Of a stretch of DNA of 64,000 nt, positions 45,997 through 55,560 are shown one piece after another. Each line of letters starts with the position of its first letter. The first letter of the stretch is position 1. Source of the stretch: Paraburkholderia aromaticivorans (lineage in GTDB: Bacteria; Pseudomonadota; Gammaproteobacteria; Burkholderiales; Burkholderiaceae); contig NZ_CP022990.1 in the NCBI RefSeq assembly GCF_002278075.1, forward strand, positions 1,612,001 through 1,676,000. Reading direction: 5' to 3'. Both the position numbers and the translations under genes were made by a program. Below the pieces are notes generated by a model. It did not search any database. It was not told where the DNA came from and was given only the letters and a program-made list of their open reading frames with translations.

Positions 45997-46153
45997 GCGG
46001 TAGATAAGCGGCAACCAGGCGTCGGTCATGCGGTAAGCAAGCGGTAACCCGGCCGTAACCTGCCGTCGGCGGGCCACGGCCGGTGCAGGCGCGAGAAATC
46101 GCGCGCCGCCCGACGCTCAGCGCGTGCACGGCATACGCGCACTGATTCAAATG

Positions 46154-46193
46154 AACTGGCCCGCGACCGAGTACTCCCGATCGCGGGCCAGTT
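46154..46193 (+). terminator. Hairpin terminator after the DUF4148 gene
   Basis: A 13-bp perfect stem (AACTGGCCCGCGA / TCGCGGGCCAGTT) with a 14-base loop. Only a short T-containing tail follows. Confidence 0.65.
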
Positions 46194-46361
46194 GTGTATT
46201 CCTTACCTCCGTCATCGGGCTCCCGATGGCTTCCGCCTGGACCTTCGCGGTCCGGGCGCTTTTTACCGGCAAGTGGTTTGGCGAGACTTCTGCGTGTATC
46301 GCCAGAGTCGTTGAAACAGGCGCCTGTGGGCCGGTTTCAGATAGTGGGCTCGCGAATCGAA

Positions 46362-46610
46362 TCAGTCGCGCGCCACCAGATCGCCCACTTGACCGCGCCC
46401 GGTGACGAGGCAGCTCGATAGAAAATTCTCGCCCTGGCTGCTGGCCCCGATGTCCCCGAAACCTTTTTTCAGCGCGCTCGACTTCACCAGCTCGGCACCC
46501 TGGTGGCAGGTTATCGTGCCCATTTCTCCTGCTTGCGCGCGCATCAGCGCCCTATCTGCCATCAGATAGCCAAGCAGCAGCACCACGGCAATATTGAACG
46601 CTTGTCTCAT
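46362..46610 (-). CDS. Small exported or membrane-anchored protein (82 aa)
   Basis: An N-terminal hydrophobic segment (FNIAVVLLLGYLMADRAL) is followed by a polar domain with two cysteines (ITCHQG and LSSCLV) that could form a disulfide. A perfect AGGAGG lies 7 bases before the ATG, so the gene is real. No family recognised. Confidence 0.75.
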   Translation of the reverse strand: MRQAFNIAVVLLLGYLMADRALMRAQAGEMGTITCHQGAELVKSSALKKGFGDIGASSQGENFLSSCLVTGRGQVGDLVARD

Positions 46611-46704
46611 GGTTCGCCTCCTCTTTTGAGCAGACTAACGCGAACCATGGATGCTTGGTCCTAGGGGTTTCCCGATCGAACGGTATTCCATGATGCAGAT
46701 TAAA

Positions 46705-47877
46705 TCAGGTAATGCTTCCACGCGAGCCGCTATGCGGGGTGACTGAATCCGGCGTTGCGCGCACAAAACGGAACTTCTGGATGCTCCTCTGCGCGCGTTT
46801 GGTATTCTGCTCGAACAGCAGATATACCGTGTACGCATAGACGTAACACGCGACGAGCATGCTCATGAGCACCAGCACACCGCGAGCGTCGAACTGGATA
46901 CGGTGCCCGAACCCGACTGCGGCGACGAACAGAATGAACGAGAAATGCGTGAGATACAGCGAATAGGAGAATGCGGAGAAGCGTATCGCGATACGCGACA
47001 GGAGCGCCGGACGCAGGCGAACGTTTTCCCAGAGAATGCAACGCAGGAAAATGAAACACGGCACGCCAACGGCCCAGTCGTTGCTCCACAGGAACAAACG
47101 CGAGCACACCAGCGCGGCGAGAAACGCCGCTCCGCTTGCCAGCGTGAACCAGGGCAAGCCCGTACGCACGCTCCGCGCCGCAAAGCGCCTTTCCAGAACC
47201 ACCAGGATGACGCCGAGCAGCCAGAGGCCGAACCCGCTCAGAAGCGACGGGAACGCGATCATCGTGGCGAGTGCGAGTGCAGCCGCCGCGAAGGCCGCGA
47301 AGCCACGCCGCTGACGCAGTAGTACGAAGCACGCGGGGAACCAGAGGTAATACCAGAACTCGTTGGCGAGACTCCACAACGGCCCATTGGATCCATAGGT
47401 GCCGCACGCGAGGGTCTGCAGGAACACGAGGTTGCAAGCTAGCGTCGCGCCTCCGAGATGCGATGCGACGTTGATCTGCTGATCGAACGTACCCTCGGTC
47501 CCGAGATAAAAGGACCCGCCTCCCAATGCGATGCCCAGGCGGTCCCAGAACATGGTCAGCAGCAGAGCGGGAATCAGCACGATCCACAGCCGCGACATGC
47601 GTTCGGTCAGATAGCGCTGCCAGGTCCAGGTTCCCGCCTGGACCTGGCGCAACACCGAACCGCCCACAAAGTATCCGCTCAGCAGGAAAAATACGATCAC
47701 CGCAGTGTGGCCGTAGTTACTGACGAAATAGAACGCCTTGCCCGCGAGTCCCATGGCGGCACTCGAACGGTAATCGACAAACATGAGATTGCGCAGATGA
47801 CTGATGCATACCGCGCCTGCCGCCAGTGCGCGGATCAGGTCCAGCGTGTCGCAATGGTGTTTGTCGGCAAGCGCCAT
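46705..47877 (-). CDS. Acyltransferase-3 family membrane protein
   Basis: A 390-residue membrane acyltransferase (OafA/NodX type). The N terminus has LDLIRALAAGAVCISHLR, the catalytic-histidine region, and FFLLSGYFVGG, followed by about ten helices. The family O-acetylates or O-succinylates sugars of surface polymers. Starting at the ATG at 47877 gives the standard beginning; a longer frame to 47958 adds no family sequence. The target sugar is unknown. Confidence 0.9.
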   Translation of the reverse strand: MALADKHHCDTLDLIRALAAGAVCISHLRNLMFVDYRSSAAMGLAGKAFYFVSNYGHTAVIVFFLLSGYFVGGSVLRQVQAGTWTWQRYLTERMSRLWIVLIPALLLTMFWDRLGIALGGGSFYLGTEGTFDQQINVASHLGGATLACNLVFLQTLACGTYGSNGPLWSLANEFWYYLWFPACFVLLRQRRGFAAFAAAALALATMIAFPSLLSGFGLWLLGVILVVLERRFAARSVRTGLPWFTLASGAAFLAALVCSRLFLWSNDWAVGVPCFIFLRCILWENVRLRPALLSRIAIRFSAFSYSLYLTHFSFILFVAAVGFGHRIQFDARGVLVLMSMLVACYVYAYTVYLLFEQNTKRAQRSIQKFRFVRATPDSVTPHSGSRGSIT

Positions 47878-48104
47878 GTGAGTCGGATCGGGCAGAGAGG
47901 TTGTCCAACAAACTAAGGCCCACCCTGTTTTTATTCGGTACGCTCCCCCACACTGCACAGGTGACGGGCTATCCGGTGGAATACGGCGAGACCATTCGCA
48001 TCGCGCGCAAGGTCGCGAGCCGGCGTGTGATGTTGCGCAGCGGATGCCTGCTGTTCCGGATCATGCCGCGGGTCTCCAACGGAACAGCAAATGGCTCAAG
48101 AGAT

Positions 48105-49151
48105 TCAGAAGCGCGCTTCGATCTGCCTGATTCGCTGTTCGACGGCGTTGCGCACGAGCCCATTCGAAGGCACCAGCAACAGCGACCAGGCGATGATCTG
48201 ATACACCTTGTTGCGCCGAACTTTGGAGACTTTTTGCGGATCGAGCCAGGCGTCGTTGTCCACCAGAAGGATCAGCGTCTCCAGGCCGATCAGAATCGGC
48301 CACAGGCTCGCAAGACGCAGCCGTACCGCGGACGCGGGAATGGCCAGCGTGTAGTCGAGGGCTTCGCGGAAATGATCGAGTGTCTTGCGCAGAAGCTCGA
48401 TCATCAACGGTCGGGCACGCACGGAGTTGGCCGGCAGCAGCAGGTCTTGCGCGCTCAGACCATATCGGTCGAGCAGGGTCTGCGGCAGGTAGCAGCGGCC
48501 GATGCGCAAATCCTTGCCGCAATCGCGCAGCACGTTGGTCATTTGCAGTGCCTTGCCGAAACGCACGCCGCGCCGTGCCATGGTGTCGGGTTGCTCCCTC
48601 AGCGTGCCGGGCATGTGCGCGTAGGTCATCGTGGTCCAGAATTCGCCGACGCAGCCCGCCACCAGATACGTATAGCGGTCGAGTTCGTCGTATTCGCGCA
48701 GCGCCGCGATCCGGCCGGAACGTTCGTCCGGAAAGGTGCGAAGGTCGAACTCCATGCCCTCGGTCAACGTCGTGACGATCTCGCGCACGGCCTTGCGATC
48801 GAACTCGCTCAGTTGCAGTAGCACGTCGAGCGCGGGACCGAGCGATTCGAGCAGGACCTTCTCATCCGACTGGACCTGCTGCCCCGCCACTTCGGCGGCC
48901 ATGCGCCGGAACAGCGCGCCGTCGTCCGCCGCGCCATTCACCTGCTCGCGTAGCGACAGCAGCAAGGCGAGGCGTTGTTCAGGCGAGATCAGCGAGGTAT
49001 CCGCGATCGTGTCGGCCGCGCGCGCCAGCAGGTAGGCAAGTCCGATCGGATCGCGCATCCCGACGGGCAGCACGCGCAGCGTGAGATAAAAGGAGCGTGA
49101 AACGCCTTTCAGGAGCGGGCCGAGAAGGAAGGCCCGGGTCGGATTCGGCAT
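48105..49151 (-). CDS. Squalene/phytoene synthase family protein
   Basis: A 348-residue all-helical prenyl-diphosphate condensing enzyme. Both metal-binding sites are visible: ARAADTIADT (DxxAD type) and NVLRDCGKDLRIGRCYLP (DxxxD), with YLVAGCVGEFWT between them. Hopanoid loci usually carry HpnC/HpnD versions; this one stands alone, so the product could be squalene or a carotenoid precursor. The start MPNPTRAFLLGPLLKGVSRS at 49151 fits the family; the frame is open far upstream without similarity. Confidence 0.88.
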   Translation of the reverse strand: MPNPTRAFLLGPLLKGVSRSFYLTLRVLPVGMRDPIGLAYLLARAADTIADTSLISPEQRLALLLSLREQVNGAADDGALFRRMAAEVAGQQVQSDEKVLLESLGPALDVLLQLSEFDRKAVREIVTTLTEGMEFDLRTFPDERSGRIAALREYDELDRYTYLVAGCVGEFWTTMTYAHMPGTLREQPDTMARRGVRFGKALQMTNVLRDCGKDLRIGRCYLPQTLLDRYGLSAQDLLLPANSVRARPLMIELLRKTLDHFREALDYTLAIPASAVRLRLASLWPILIGLETLILLVDNDAWLDPQKVSKVRRNKVYQIIAWSLLLVPSNGLVRNAVEQRIRQIEARF

Positions 49152-49509
49152 GAATGGGATCAGGTCAGTATGGGCGAAAAGCGGACAGAAATCCGGCGCT
49201 GCCGAATTGTATACGGCGCGCGCGCTCAACTCTTTTTCCCGCTCCAGTTGCACCGTTTGAAACGCTTGCCCGCGTGGCGCCGAGTGGATCGACCTTTGCC
49301 GCGCCCATTCGCCGCTAGTCCCTACCCGCCGCGCCGACATTGCCCGTTCGCCAACCGGCCCGGCACCAGGTAGAATTCGCCGCATCCATGCCGACGCGCG
49401 CCGTAGCCGTCCTGCTTCGGGAACACGGATTGCTGGCAAAAGTAGTTTGAACAACAGACGGTTCAAGGGCGAGCCGTCGATTCCGCGCACCTTGAATGAC
49501 ACTTCGACA

Positions 49510-50985
49510 ATGACTATCCACGAATCTCCGACGTCTTCCCGATCCAACGTGGAAACAGGCGTCCCCGGTCTCGACGAGATCCTGGGCGGAGGTCTGGTCC
49601 GCGGCGGCGTCTACCTGCTGGAAGGCATGGCCGGCGCCGGCAAGACGATTCTGTCGAGCCAGATTGGCTTTCATCGTGTAAGCCAGGGCGAGAAGGTGCT
49701 GTATATGACCTTGATCGCCGAATCGCACGACAAGCTCCTGGGGCATCTGAAGGGTCTGAGCTTCTTCGACGAAAAAGCCGTCGCACAGCAGATGCTGTTC
49801 GTCTCCGGCTATCACGAACTGATGCAGGACGGTCTCGACGGCTTCCTCAAGCTGATCGCCTCGAGCATTTACGATTACCGCCCGAGCCTGATGATCATCG
49901 ACGGCTTTCGCAGCGCGCGCGAATTCAGCGAAACCGAATTGTCGCTGTCGAAGTTCATCCACGAGTTGAACGCGCTGGTCGCGGCCATGGATTGCACGAC
50001 CCTGCTGCTCGCGCCGCTTTCGGGCAACGAACCGCATCCGGAGCACACGCTGGTCGACGGTCTGATCGAGCTGAACCGGTACAACGACGGCATGCGCCGC
50101 GCGCGCGAAATCGAAGTCCACAAGATGCGCGCGCGCAATCATTTAATGGGCAAGCATTTTTTCCGCATTGCCGAAAGCGGCCTGTTGATGTTCCCGCGAC
50201 TGGAAGCGCAATGCGCCGCACAGCCCGGCCCGGTGGATCTGAAAGCGCGCCTCGGTTTCGGCCTGCCGCATCTGGACACCCTGCTGGGCGGCGGCTTTGC
50301 GCAAGGCTCCACGACGACGCTGATCGGGCCGTCGGGCGTCGGCAAGACGCTGCTCTGCCTGCAATTTCTCGCCGCTGGCGTGGCGCGCGGCGAACGCTGT
50401 GTGTACCTTGGCTTTTACGAAGGACCGCAGCGGCTCATCGGCAAAGCCGAGGCCGTGTCGATCGGCCTCACCGAAGCGCATGACGACGGCCGGCTCGTGA
50501 TCCAGTGGCAACCGGCCATCGAACTGGCCGTCGACGAACTCGCGGCCACCGCGCTCGCCACGGTCCAGAAGGTCGGCGCATCGCGCATCGTCATCGATGG
50601 TGTGGAAGGCTTCCGCGATTCCGCATTGCGCACCGAGCGCTTCGGCCTGTTCCTGAATGCACTGTTGCATCAGCTTCGCGAAGCCTGCGTCACGACGCTG
50701 CTAACTGAAGAATTGCCGCTCTACGCCGACCCAGGCCATTCCCGGAGCGTGCGCGTCTCGGCGTTGACCGAGAATCTCCTGTTGTTGCGTTACGCCGAAA
50801 CGGAGGCGGGTCTGCGGCGCATGATTTCCGTGGTCAAACAGCGCGAAAGCGCCCACGACACCTCCTTGCGAGAGCTCGTGATTTCGCCTCAGGGTCTCGA
50901 CGTGATCGAAGCCCCGGGCGGTACCGCGAGCATGTATTCGGCGGCAGGCCTGTCAGCCACGTTGCCGCCGCGACGAAATACGTAG
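49510..50985 (+). CDS. KaiC/RadA-like double-ATPase protein
   Basis: A 491-residue protein with two RecA/KaiC domains in tandem. Walker A sequences are GMAGAGKT (residue about 40) and GPSGVGKT (about 280), and Walker B-like strands are LMIIDGF and RIVIDGV. Each domain starts with the KaiC pattern GVPGLDEILGGGL or GLPHLDTLLGGGF. Length and layout fit KaiC-like signalling ATPases found outside cyanobacteria. No kaiA or kaiB is near. A single-domain response regulator follows by 6 bases, suggesting a phospho-signalling pair. Confidence 0.9.
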   Translation: MTIHESPTSSRSNVETGVPGLDEILGGGLVRGGVYLLEGMAGAGKTILSSQIGFHRVSQGEKVLYMTLIAESHDKLLGHLKGLSFFDEKAVAQQMLFVSGYHELMQDGLDGFLKLIASSIYDYRPSLMIIDGFRSAREFSETELSLSKFIHELNALVAAMDCTTLLLAPLSGNEPHPEHTLVDGLIELNRYNDGMRRAREIEVHKMRARNHLMGKHFFRIAESGLLMFPRLEAQCAAQPGPVDLKARLGFGLPHLDTLLGGGFAQGSTTTLIGPSGVGKTLLCLQFLAAGVARGERCVYLGFYEGPQRLIGKAEAVSIGLTEAHDDGRLVIQWQPAIELAVDELAATALATVQKVGASRIVIDGVEGFRDSALRTERFGLFLNALLHQLREACVTTLLTEELPLYADPGHSRSVRVSALTENLLLLRYAETEAGLRRMISVVKQRESAHDTSLRELVISPQGLDVIEAPGGTASMYSAAGLSATLPPRRNT

Positions 50986-50991
50986 TCACCC

Positions 50992-51342
50992 ATGAAAACC
51001 ATTCTGGTCGTGGACGACGAGTTCGACATCCTCACGGTCTGGCGACTGTTGCTGGAGCGGCACGGCTATACCGTGCTGGTCGCGTCGAACGGGGCGGCCG
51101 CGCTCGAACAGATAGGCAAGACCCGGCCCGACATCATCTTGTCGGACTGCATGATGCCGGTCATGTCCGGGCTGCAATTGTGCGCGGCGCTCAACGCCGA
51201 TCCCGATCTGCGCGCCATTCCGATCATTCTGTGCAGCGCGGCGGCGGATATACCCCTGCAGCCGAACCCCACGATCGCCTACGCGCGCAAGCCGCTCTCC
51301 TTCGACACGTTACTGGCGATGCTTCAGCGCATGGCCGCATAA
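50992..51342 (+). CDS. Single-domain response regulator
   Basis: A 116-residue CheY-like receiver: acidic pocket VVDDEFD, phospho-acceptor Asp in IILSDCMMPVMSG, Thr/Ser-type switch in ILCSAA, and the conserved Lys in ARKP. There is no output domain. It sits 6 bases after the KaiC-like gene and is probably its partner. From 51343 to 51615 no gene was seen. Confidence 0.93.
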   Translation: MKTILVVDDEFDILTVWRLLLERHGYTVLVASNGAAALEQIGKTRPDIILSDCMMPVMSGLQLCAALNADPDLRAIPIILCSAAADIPLQPNPTIAYARKPLSFDTLLAMLQRMAA

Positions 51343-51615
51343 AGCGCCGGACTGCCGGCCCGGCGGGCCGACGCGCCGTCTGCGAGCGCGCCCGCCCCCT
51401 CCTTCTCCTCCGCGCGAAACGCCGGATCCACACCCCATGCCCTATGCAACGCGGCCAGGACCGCCCCGCCAACGCCGCTCCAGGCATCTTGAGACGACCG
51501 CGCCATTTGTTGAGCGCGTCCAGCGTTCTGCGTTTTGCCGCTGCCTTTTACAGTACGTCATCGATCGCGCGAAGCCGGAACATCGGAGCGCGACGCAACT
51601 TTCGGAGGATCGGTG

Positions 51616-52665
51616 ATGAACAGCAATCGTGGGGCGATTCCAGTTGCTTTCTTCGGAATCGCGGTGGGCGCGCTGGCGTTTGCCAATTTGTGGCGCGTCG
51701 CGATCAGGCTCTGGCACCTGCCGGCTGCCGTGGGCACCTTGACGACGGTAGCCGCGCTCGCCGTGTGGCTCGTCATTCTGGCGGTATACGGGCAAAAGTG
51801 GCTGACGCATGTCGCCGAAGCCCGCGCGGAAATGAAGCATCCCGTGCAATCGTCGTTTGCGGCGCTCGGGCCCGTTTCAAGCCTGCTGGCCGCGCAGCTT
51901 CTAGAGCCGTATGCGCACGCGTTGGCGCTCGCGCTGTTCGGCGTGGCCGTCGCCGCGCAACTGGCGCTCGGCGTCTATCTGCATGGAAGGCTCTGGCAGG
52001 GTGGACGCAAGCCGGAACTGGTGACGCCTGCCATTTATCTGCCGACCGTGGCGCCGAGCTTCGTGGCCGGCACGGCTGCGGCCGCCTTCGGGTTCCATCA
52101 ATTGGGCGGGCTTTTTTTCGGCGCGGGTCTGCTCTCGTGGCTTGCAATCGAATCGCTGATCCTGCATCGCGCCGCCGTGCATGAACCGCTGCCCGAAGCA
52201 CTGCGCCCGCTGCTCGGCGTGCAACTCGCGCCGCCAGTGGTGGGTGGCGTGACCTATTTGAGCCTGAGCAGCGGCACGCCCGACCTGTTCGCGCTGGTCC
52301 TGCTCGGCTATGGCTTGTACCAGGCGCTGCTGCTGTTGCGTCTGCTGCCGTGGATTCGCCAGCAGGCTTTCGTCCCGGGCTATTGGGCCTTCAGCTTCGG
52401 TGTGGCCGCTCTGCCGACAATGGCGCTTCGGATGGTCGAACGAGGCGCGACGGGTCCGCTGGAATGGGCCGCGCCGGTTCTGTTCGTCGCGGCGAATCTG
52501 ATCATCGCGATCCTGGCGGTGAAGACGCTGGGTTTGCTGGTGCAGGGCAAGCTCATTCCCGCCGCCACTACGGCCACTACCGCGACTGCCGCGGCGACGC
52601 CAGCCGTCAGTTCCCGGCCCGCATCGCCAGCACCGGCCGCTTCACGGATCGCCCGAGCCGGCTAG
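51616..52665 (+). CDS. SLAC1/TehA-family transporter
   Basis: A 349-residue membrane protein with about ten helices. The pattern of the TehA/SLAC1 anion-channel family is visible (VPVAFFGIAVGALAFANLWR at the start, YLPTVAPSFVAGTAAAAFG in the middle). Members carry small anions, dicarboxylates or confer tellurite tolerance; the substrate is not evident. GGAGG lies 7 bases before the ATG at 51616. The C terminus is an Ala/Thr/Pro-rich tail. Confidence 0.88.
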   Translation: MNSNRGAIPVAFFGIAVGALAFANLWRVAIRLWHLPAAVGTLTTVAALAVWLVILAVYGQKWLTHVAEARAEMKHPVQSSFAALGPVSSLLAAQLLEPYAHALALALFGVAVAAQLALGVYLHGRLWQGGRKPELVTPAIYLPTVAPSFVAGTAAAAFGFHQLGGLFFGAGLLSWLAIESLILHRAAVHEPLPEALRPLLGVQLAPPVVGGVTYLSLSSGTPDLFALVLLGYGLYQALLLLRLLPWIRQQAFVPGYWAFSFGVAALPTMALRMVERGATGPLEWAAPVLFVAANLIIAILAVKTLGLLVQGKLIPAATTATTATAAATPAVSSRPASPAPAASRIARAG

Positions 52666-52713
52666 ACTGCCACGCTGACGCGGCCCGATTCGGCAGCCCG
52701 ATGCGCGCCGCGC

Positions 52714-53649
52714 TCAGATGGACGCCACCACCAGGGCGCCCACGTTCGCGATCGCCGCATTGCTGCGCGCCGCGTTGCCATCCGTTTCGGTCAGGTACAC
52801 GGTCACCAGCACCGGACCGCGTCCGGGTGGCCAGAGGATCGCCACATCGTTGGCGGTGCCGTGATCGCCAGTGCCGGTCTTGTCGCCCACGCCCCACTCC
52901 TTTGGCAGCCTGGCGCGAATCCGCGCTCCGCCCGTTTCGTTCGCCGCGAGCCACGCCAGCAGTTGCGCCCGCGACGGCGGCGACAAATGCTCGCCGAGCA
53001 GAAGTTCGCGCAGATTGCCGAGCATGGCGTTGGGCGTCGTGGTGTCGCGCGGATCGCCGGGCATGGCTTCGTTCAGTGTCGGCTCGTTTCGATCCAGACG
53101 CGTGATGCCGTCACCCAGGCCGCGCGCGAACGCGGTCAGCCCCGCCGGTCCGCCGAACGTCGCCAGCAAGAGATTGGCCGCCGTGTTGTCGCTCAACGTG
53201 ATCGCCGCCTTGCACAGTTCAGCGATGCTCATGCCCGCCTGACCGGTCAGCTCGCGGGTGTGCTTGCTCGTGGCCGGCGAATTGGATACCACGTCGTTCT
53301 GTGAGAACACCACGCGCCGCTGCAAATCTTCCTCGCCGCGGTCCGTGCGCGCCAGCACCGCGCCCACCGCCAGCACTTTGAAGGTGCTGCACATCGGAAA
53401 GCGCTCGTCGGTCCGCCAACCGGCGTGCAAGCCGGACATCGTATCGACGATCGACACCCCGAGCCGGCCGCCGCTCGCCACTTCGATTTCAGCAAGCCGC
53501 CGCCGGATTGGTTCGGCCCTGCCCAGTTCGCGCCCCTGCGCCGCCGCCCCCGTTTTCATCGTCTTGCCGAACGCGCCGGCTCCGCCAACTGCAACTCCAG
53601 CTATCGAAACACCCAGCATCGCGCCCGCGAACTTGCGTCTTGTGACCAT
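52714..53649 (-). CDS. Class A beta-lactamase (Pen type)
   Basis: A 311-residue serine beta-lactamase. Active-site motifs are all present: S-x-x-K in CSTFK, SDN in LSDNT, the omega-loop glutamate in RLDRNEPTLNEAMPGD, and KTG in GDKTGTGD. A twin-arginine-like signal (VTRRKFAGAMLGVSIAGVA) suggests TAT export, known for Burkholderia Pen enzymes. The ATG at 53649 has GGAG 6 bases upstream; a longer frame lacks this. The divergent AmpR-like regulator suggests inducible expression. Confidence 0.95.
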   Translation of the reverse strand: MVTRRKFAGAMLGVSIAGVAVGGAGAFGKTMKTGAAAQGRELGRAEPIRRRLAEIEVASGGRLGVSIVDTMSGLHAGWRTDERFPMCSTFKVLAVGAVLARTDRGEEDLQRRVVFSQNDVVSNSPATSKHTRELTGQAGMSIAELCKAAITLSDNTAANLLLATFGGPAGLTAFARGLGDGITRLDRNEPTLNEAMPGDPRDTTTPNAMLGNLRELLLGEHLSPPSRAQLLAWLAANETGGARIRARLPKEWGVGDKTGTGDHGTANDVAILWPPGRGPVLVTVYLTETDGNAARSNAAIANVGALVVASI

Positions 53650-53749
53650 CGCTGCTCCTATGTGTGAAGGCGCAACTATCGGTTTTCCGCCAGCCGCTGA
53701 CAAACGATGATAAGTTAGCCAACTCACAAGAAAATCTTATGCCTTCGCG
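53650..53749. promoter_or_regulatory. Divergent beta-lactamase/AmpR control region
   Basis: A 100-base spacer between the divergent genes holds TTAGCCAACTC and nearby T-N11-A patterns of the kind bound by LysR/AmpR proteins. It is the expected operator; the exact site is not defined here. Confidence 0.5.
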
Positions 53750-54628
53750 ATGAGACCGTACCTTCCGCTGAACGCGCTGCGCGCTTTCGAATCGTCCGCG
53801 CGGCATCTGAGCTTCACGCGCGCGGCGCTCGAGTTGAACGTCACCCAGGCCGCCGTCAGCCAGCAGGTCAGAAGCCTGGAGGAGCGGCTCGGCACCGCGC
53901 TCTTCAAGCGTCTGCCGCGTGGTCTTGCCATGACGGACGAGGGTCTCGCGCTGCGTCCGGTGCTGACCGACGCGTTCGATCGCATCGAAGCCGTCCTCAA
54001 GCAATTCGAAGGCGGCCACTTTCACGAAGTGCTGACGGTCGGCGTAGTGGGCACGTTCGCGGTGGGATGGCTGATGCCGCGACTCAAGTCGTTTCGCGAC
54101 GCGCATCCGTTTGTCGAACTGCGGCTGCTGACGAACAACAACCTGGTCGATCTCGCCACCGAAGGTCTCGACTTCGCGATCCGTTTCGGCGACGGCACAT
54201 GGCCCGGTTCGCTCGCGACCAAACTGCTCGACGCGCCGCTCGCGCTGCTATGCACGCCTGAAGTCGCCGCGCGTCTGTCGAAGCCGGAGGATCTCGCCAA
54301 TGAGACGCTGCTGCGCTCCTATCGCGCTGACGACTGGATGAGCTGGTTCACGGCCGCCGGCATTGCGCCACGGCCGATTCGCGGGCCGGTGTTCGATTCG
54401 TCGCGGCTTATGGTGGAAGCGGCGATGCAGGGCGCGGGGATCGCGCTCGCGCCCGCCTTGATGTTCGATCACGAGATCAACACAGGCCGGCTGGTGCGCC
54501 CGTTCGAGGTGGAGGTTCACGCCGGCAGTTACTGGCTCACAGGGTTGAAGGGCAAACCCATGACGCCGGCGATGCTGCTGTTCAGTCAGTGGATCGTCAA
54601 GGAAGCGGCCGGGCAGACGCCAAACTAG
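53750..54628 (+). CDS. ampR: AmpR/PenR-like LysR-family regulator
   Basis: A 292-residue LysR regulator. The N-terminal HTH reads LNALRAFESSARHLSFTRAALELNVTQAAVSQQVRSLEERLG, the AmpR-type start. The effector domain shows AmpR features such as FAVGWLMPRL and RSYRADDWMSWF. AmpR senses muropeptides and switches on a divergent beta-lactamase gene. It shares a 100-base control region with the lactamase. Confidence 0.93.
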   Translation: MRPYLPLNALRAFESSARHLSFTRAALELNVTQAAVSQQVRSLEERLGTALFKRLPRGLAMTDEGLALRPVLTDAFDRIEAVLKQFEGGHFHEVLTVGVVGTFAVGWLMPRLKSFRDAHPFVELRLLTNNNLVDLATEGLDFAIRFGDGTWPGSLATKLLDAPLALLCTPEVAARLSKPEDLANETLLRSYRADDWMSWFTAAGIAPRPIRGPVFDSSRLMVEAAMQGAGIALAPALMFDHEINTGRLVRPFEVEVHAGSYWLTGLKGKPMTPAMLLFSQWIVKEAAGQTPN

Positions 54629-54632
54629 CCGG

Positions 54633-54887
54633 CTAGCAAAGCGCCGTGCGGCGATGGCCGTTCATTGCCGGCCGTTCGGCTTGCGGCGGAAACACATTCC
54701 ACGAGCCGTCGTCATGACGGAAGAAGAAGATCGACAGCAGCCCGCCCGGCCGCAAGGCTTCCACGCACACATAGCGTTGCTGTTGCGATGCACGGTGGCA
54801 AAACTGCACGACGCGCGCGGGCATCGACGGGGTCGGGGCGAGCCATTTGTCCACGGCCCAATGCAAGGTCTTTTCCGCGGCAGCCAT
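54633..54887 (-). CDS. Small hypothetical protein (84 aa)
   Basis: A soluble protein (MAAAEKTLHWAVDKWLAP...YVCVEALRPGGLLSIFFFRHDDGSWNVFPP) with a beta-rich pattern and no recognised domain. AGGAGA lies 7 bases before the ATG at 54887. It follows the LRAT-domain gene by about 45 bases on the same strand, so it may be cotranscribed. Confidence 0.75.
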   Translation of the reverse strand: MAAAEKTLHWAVDKWLAPTPSMPARVVQFCHRASQQQRYVCVEALRPGGLLSIFFFRHDDGSWNVFPPQAERPAMNGHRRTALC

Positions 54888-54931
54888 GATGTTCTCCTTG
54901 AATGCTTGAATCGCTGAAATCGGATGGCCCG

Positions 54932-55435
54932 TTACGCCAACTGCATGGCACCCTGAGCGCCCTTCGCACTGCTTTCCACGAAAGCCTTCACGAGGCACAC
55001 GAGCGCATGCATGCCGGTGCGCGGATGGCGCAGGCAGCAATGCACCTGTTCGCTACGGCTTTCGCCGAGCAGGCACCACGAGCAGAAGTGCTCGCAGTTG
55101 TTCGTCAGCAGGCGGTAGTGGTTTTCACCGAGACGGGAGCGTGCGCGGCGCACGGCTTCGTCGCCGACGTAGCGGGCGGACGGGGTGGAGCGGATCGACA
55201 GCGGGTGACCGGCGGCGAAGCGTTCCAGTTCCACTTCTTCAACCGGGCCGCGATGCGCGGAACTCGCAAAGCCCGCGTAATGAACCACGCGACCATTGCC
55301 CACATAGATGCCGTGGTGTTCGTACCCGCGACGTTGCGTGACGAGGTGCGCGCCGATCGGCAGGTCGATGGTGGACGCGGCGTCGCGGCGGTCTTCGCTG
55401 CTATCGCTGCTCGTCGGGAGAAGTTTGGTGTTCAT
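54932..55435 (-). CDS. LRAT-domain (NlpC/P60-like) protein
   Basis: A 167-residue protein with the lecithin-retinol-acyltransferase fold. The His block is RRGYEHHGIYVGNGRVVHY and the catalytic Cys is in NNCEHFCSWCLLG (NCEHF). Bacterial LRAT proteins are thiol enzymes, possibly acyltransferases or lipid hydrolases; the substrate is unknown. The ATG at 55435 has GAGG upstream. A hydrophobic/charged tail rich in Cys and His follows the domain. Confidence 0.85.
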   Translation of the reverse strand: MNTKLLPTSSDSSEDRRDAASTIDLPIGAHLVTQRRGYEHHGIYVGNGRVVHYAGFASSAHRGPVEEVELERFAAGHPLSIRSTPSARYVGDEAVRRARSRLGENHYRLLTNNCEHFCSWCLLGESRSEQVHCCLRHPRTGMHALVCLVKAFVESSAKGAQGAMQLA

Positions 55436-55560
55436 GGCTGGCCTCGCTTCGATTTCCAACACTGTTGCGAGGTTATTCGCATCATCCGGGCCATGCGCGC
55501 GAAAGCCTTTATTTAAAGGGCTTTGCGGCAAATTGCAGCGGGACGGACGCGACGAGTGTG

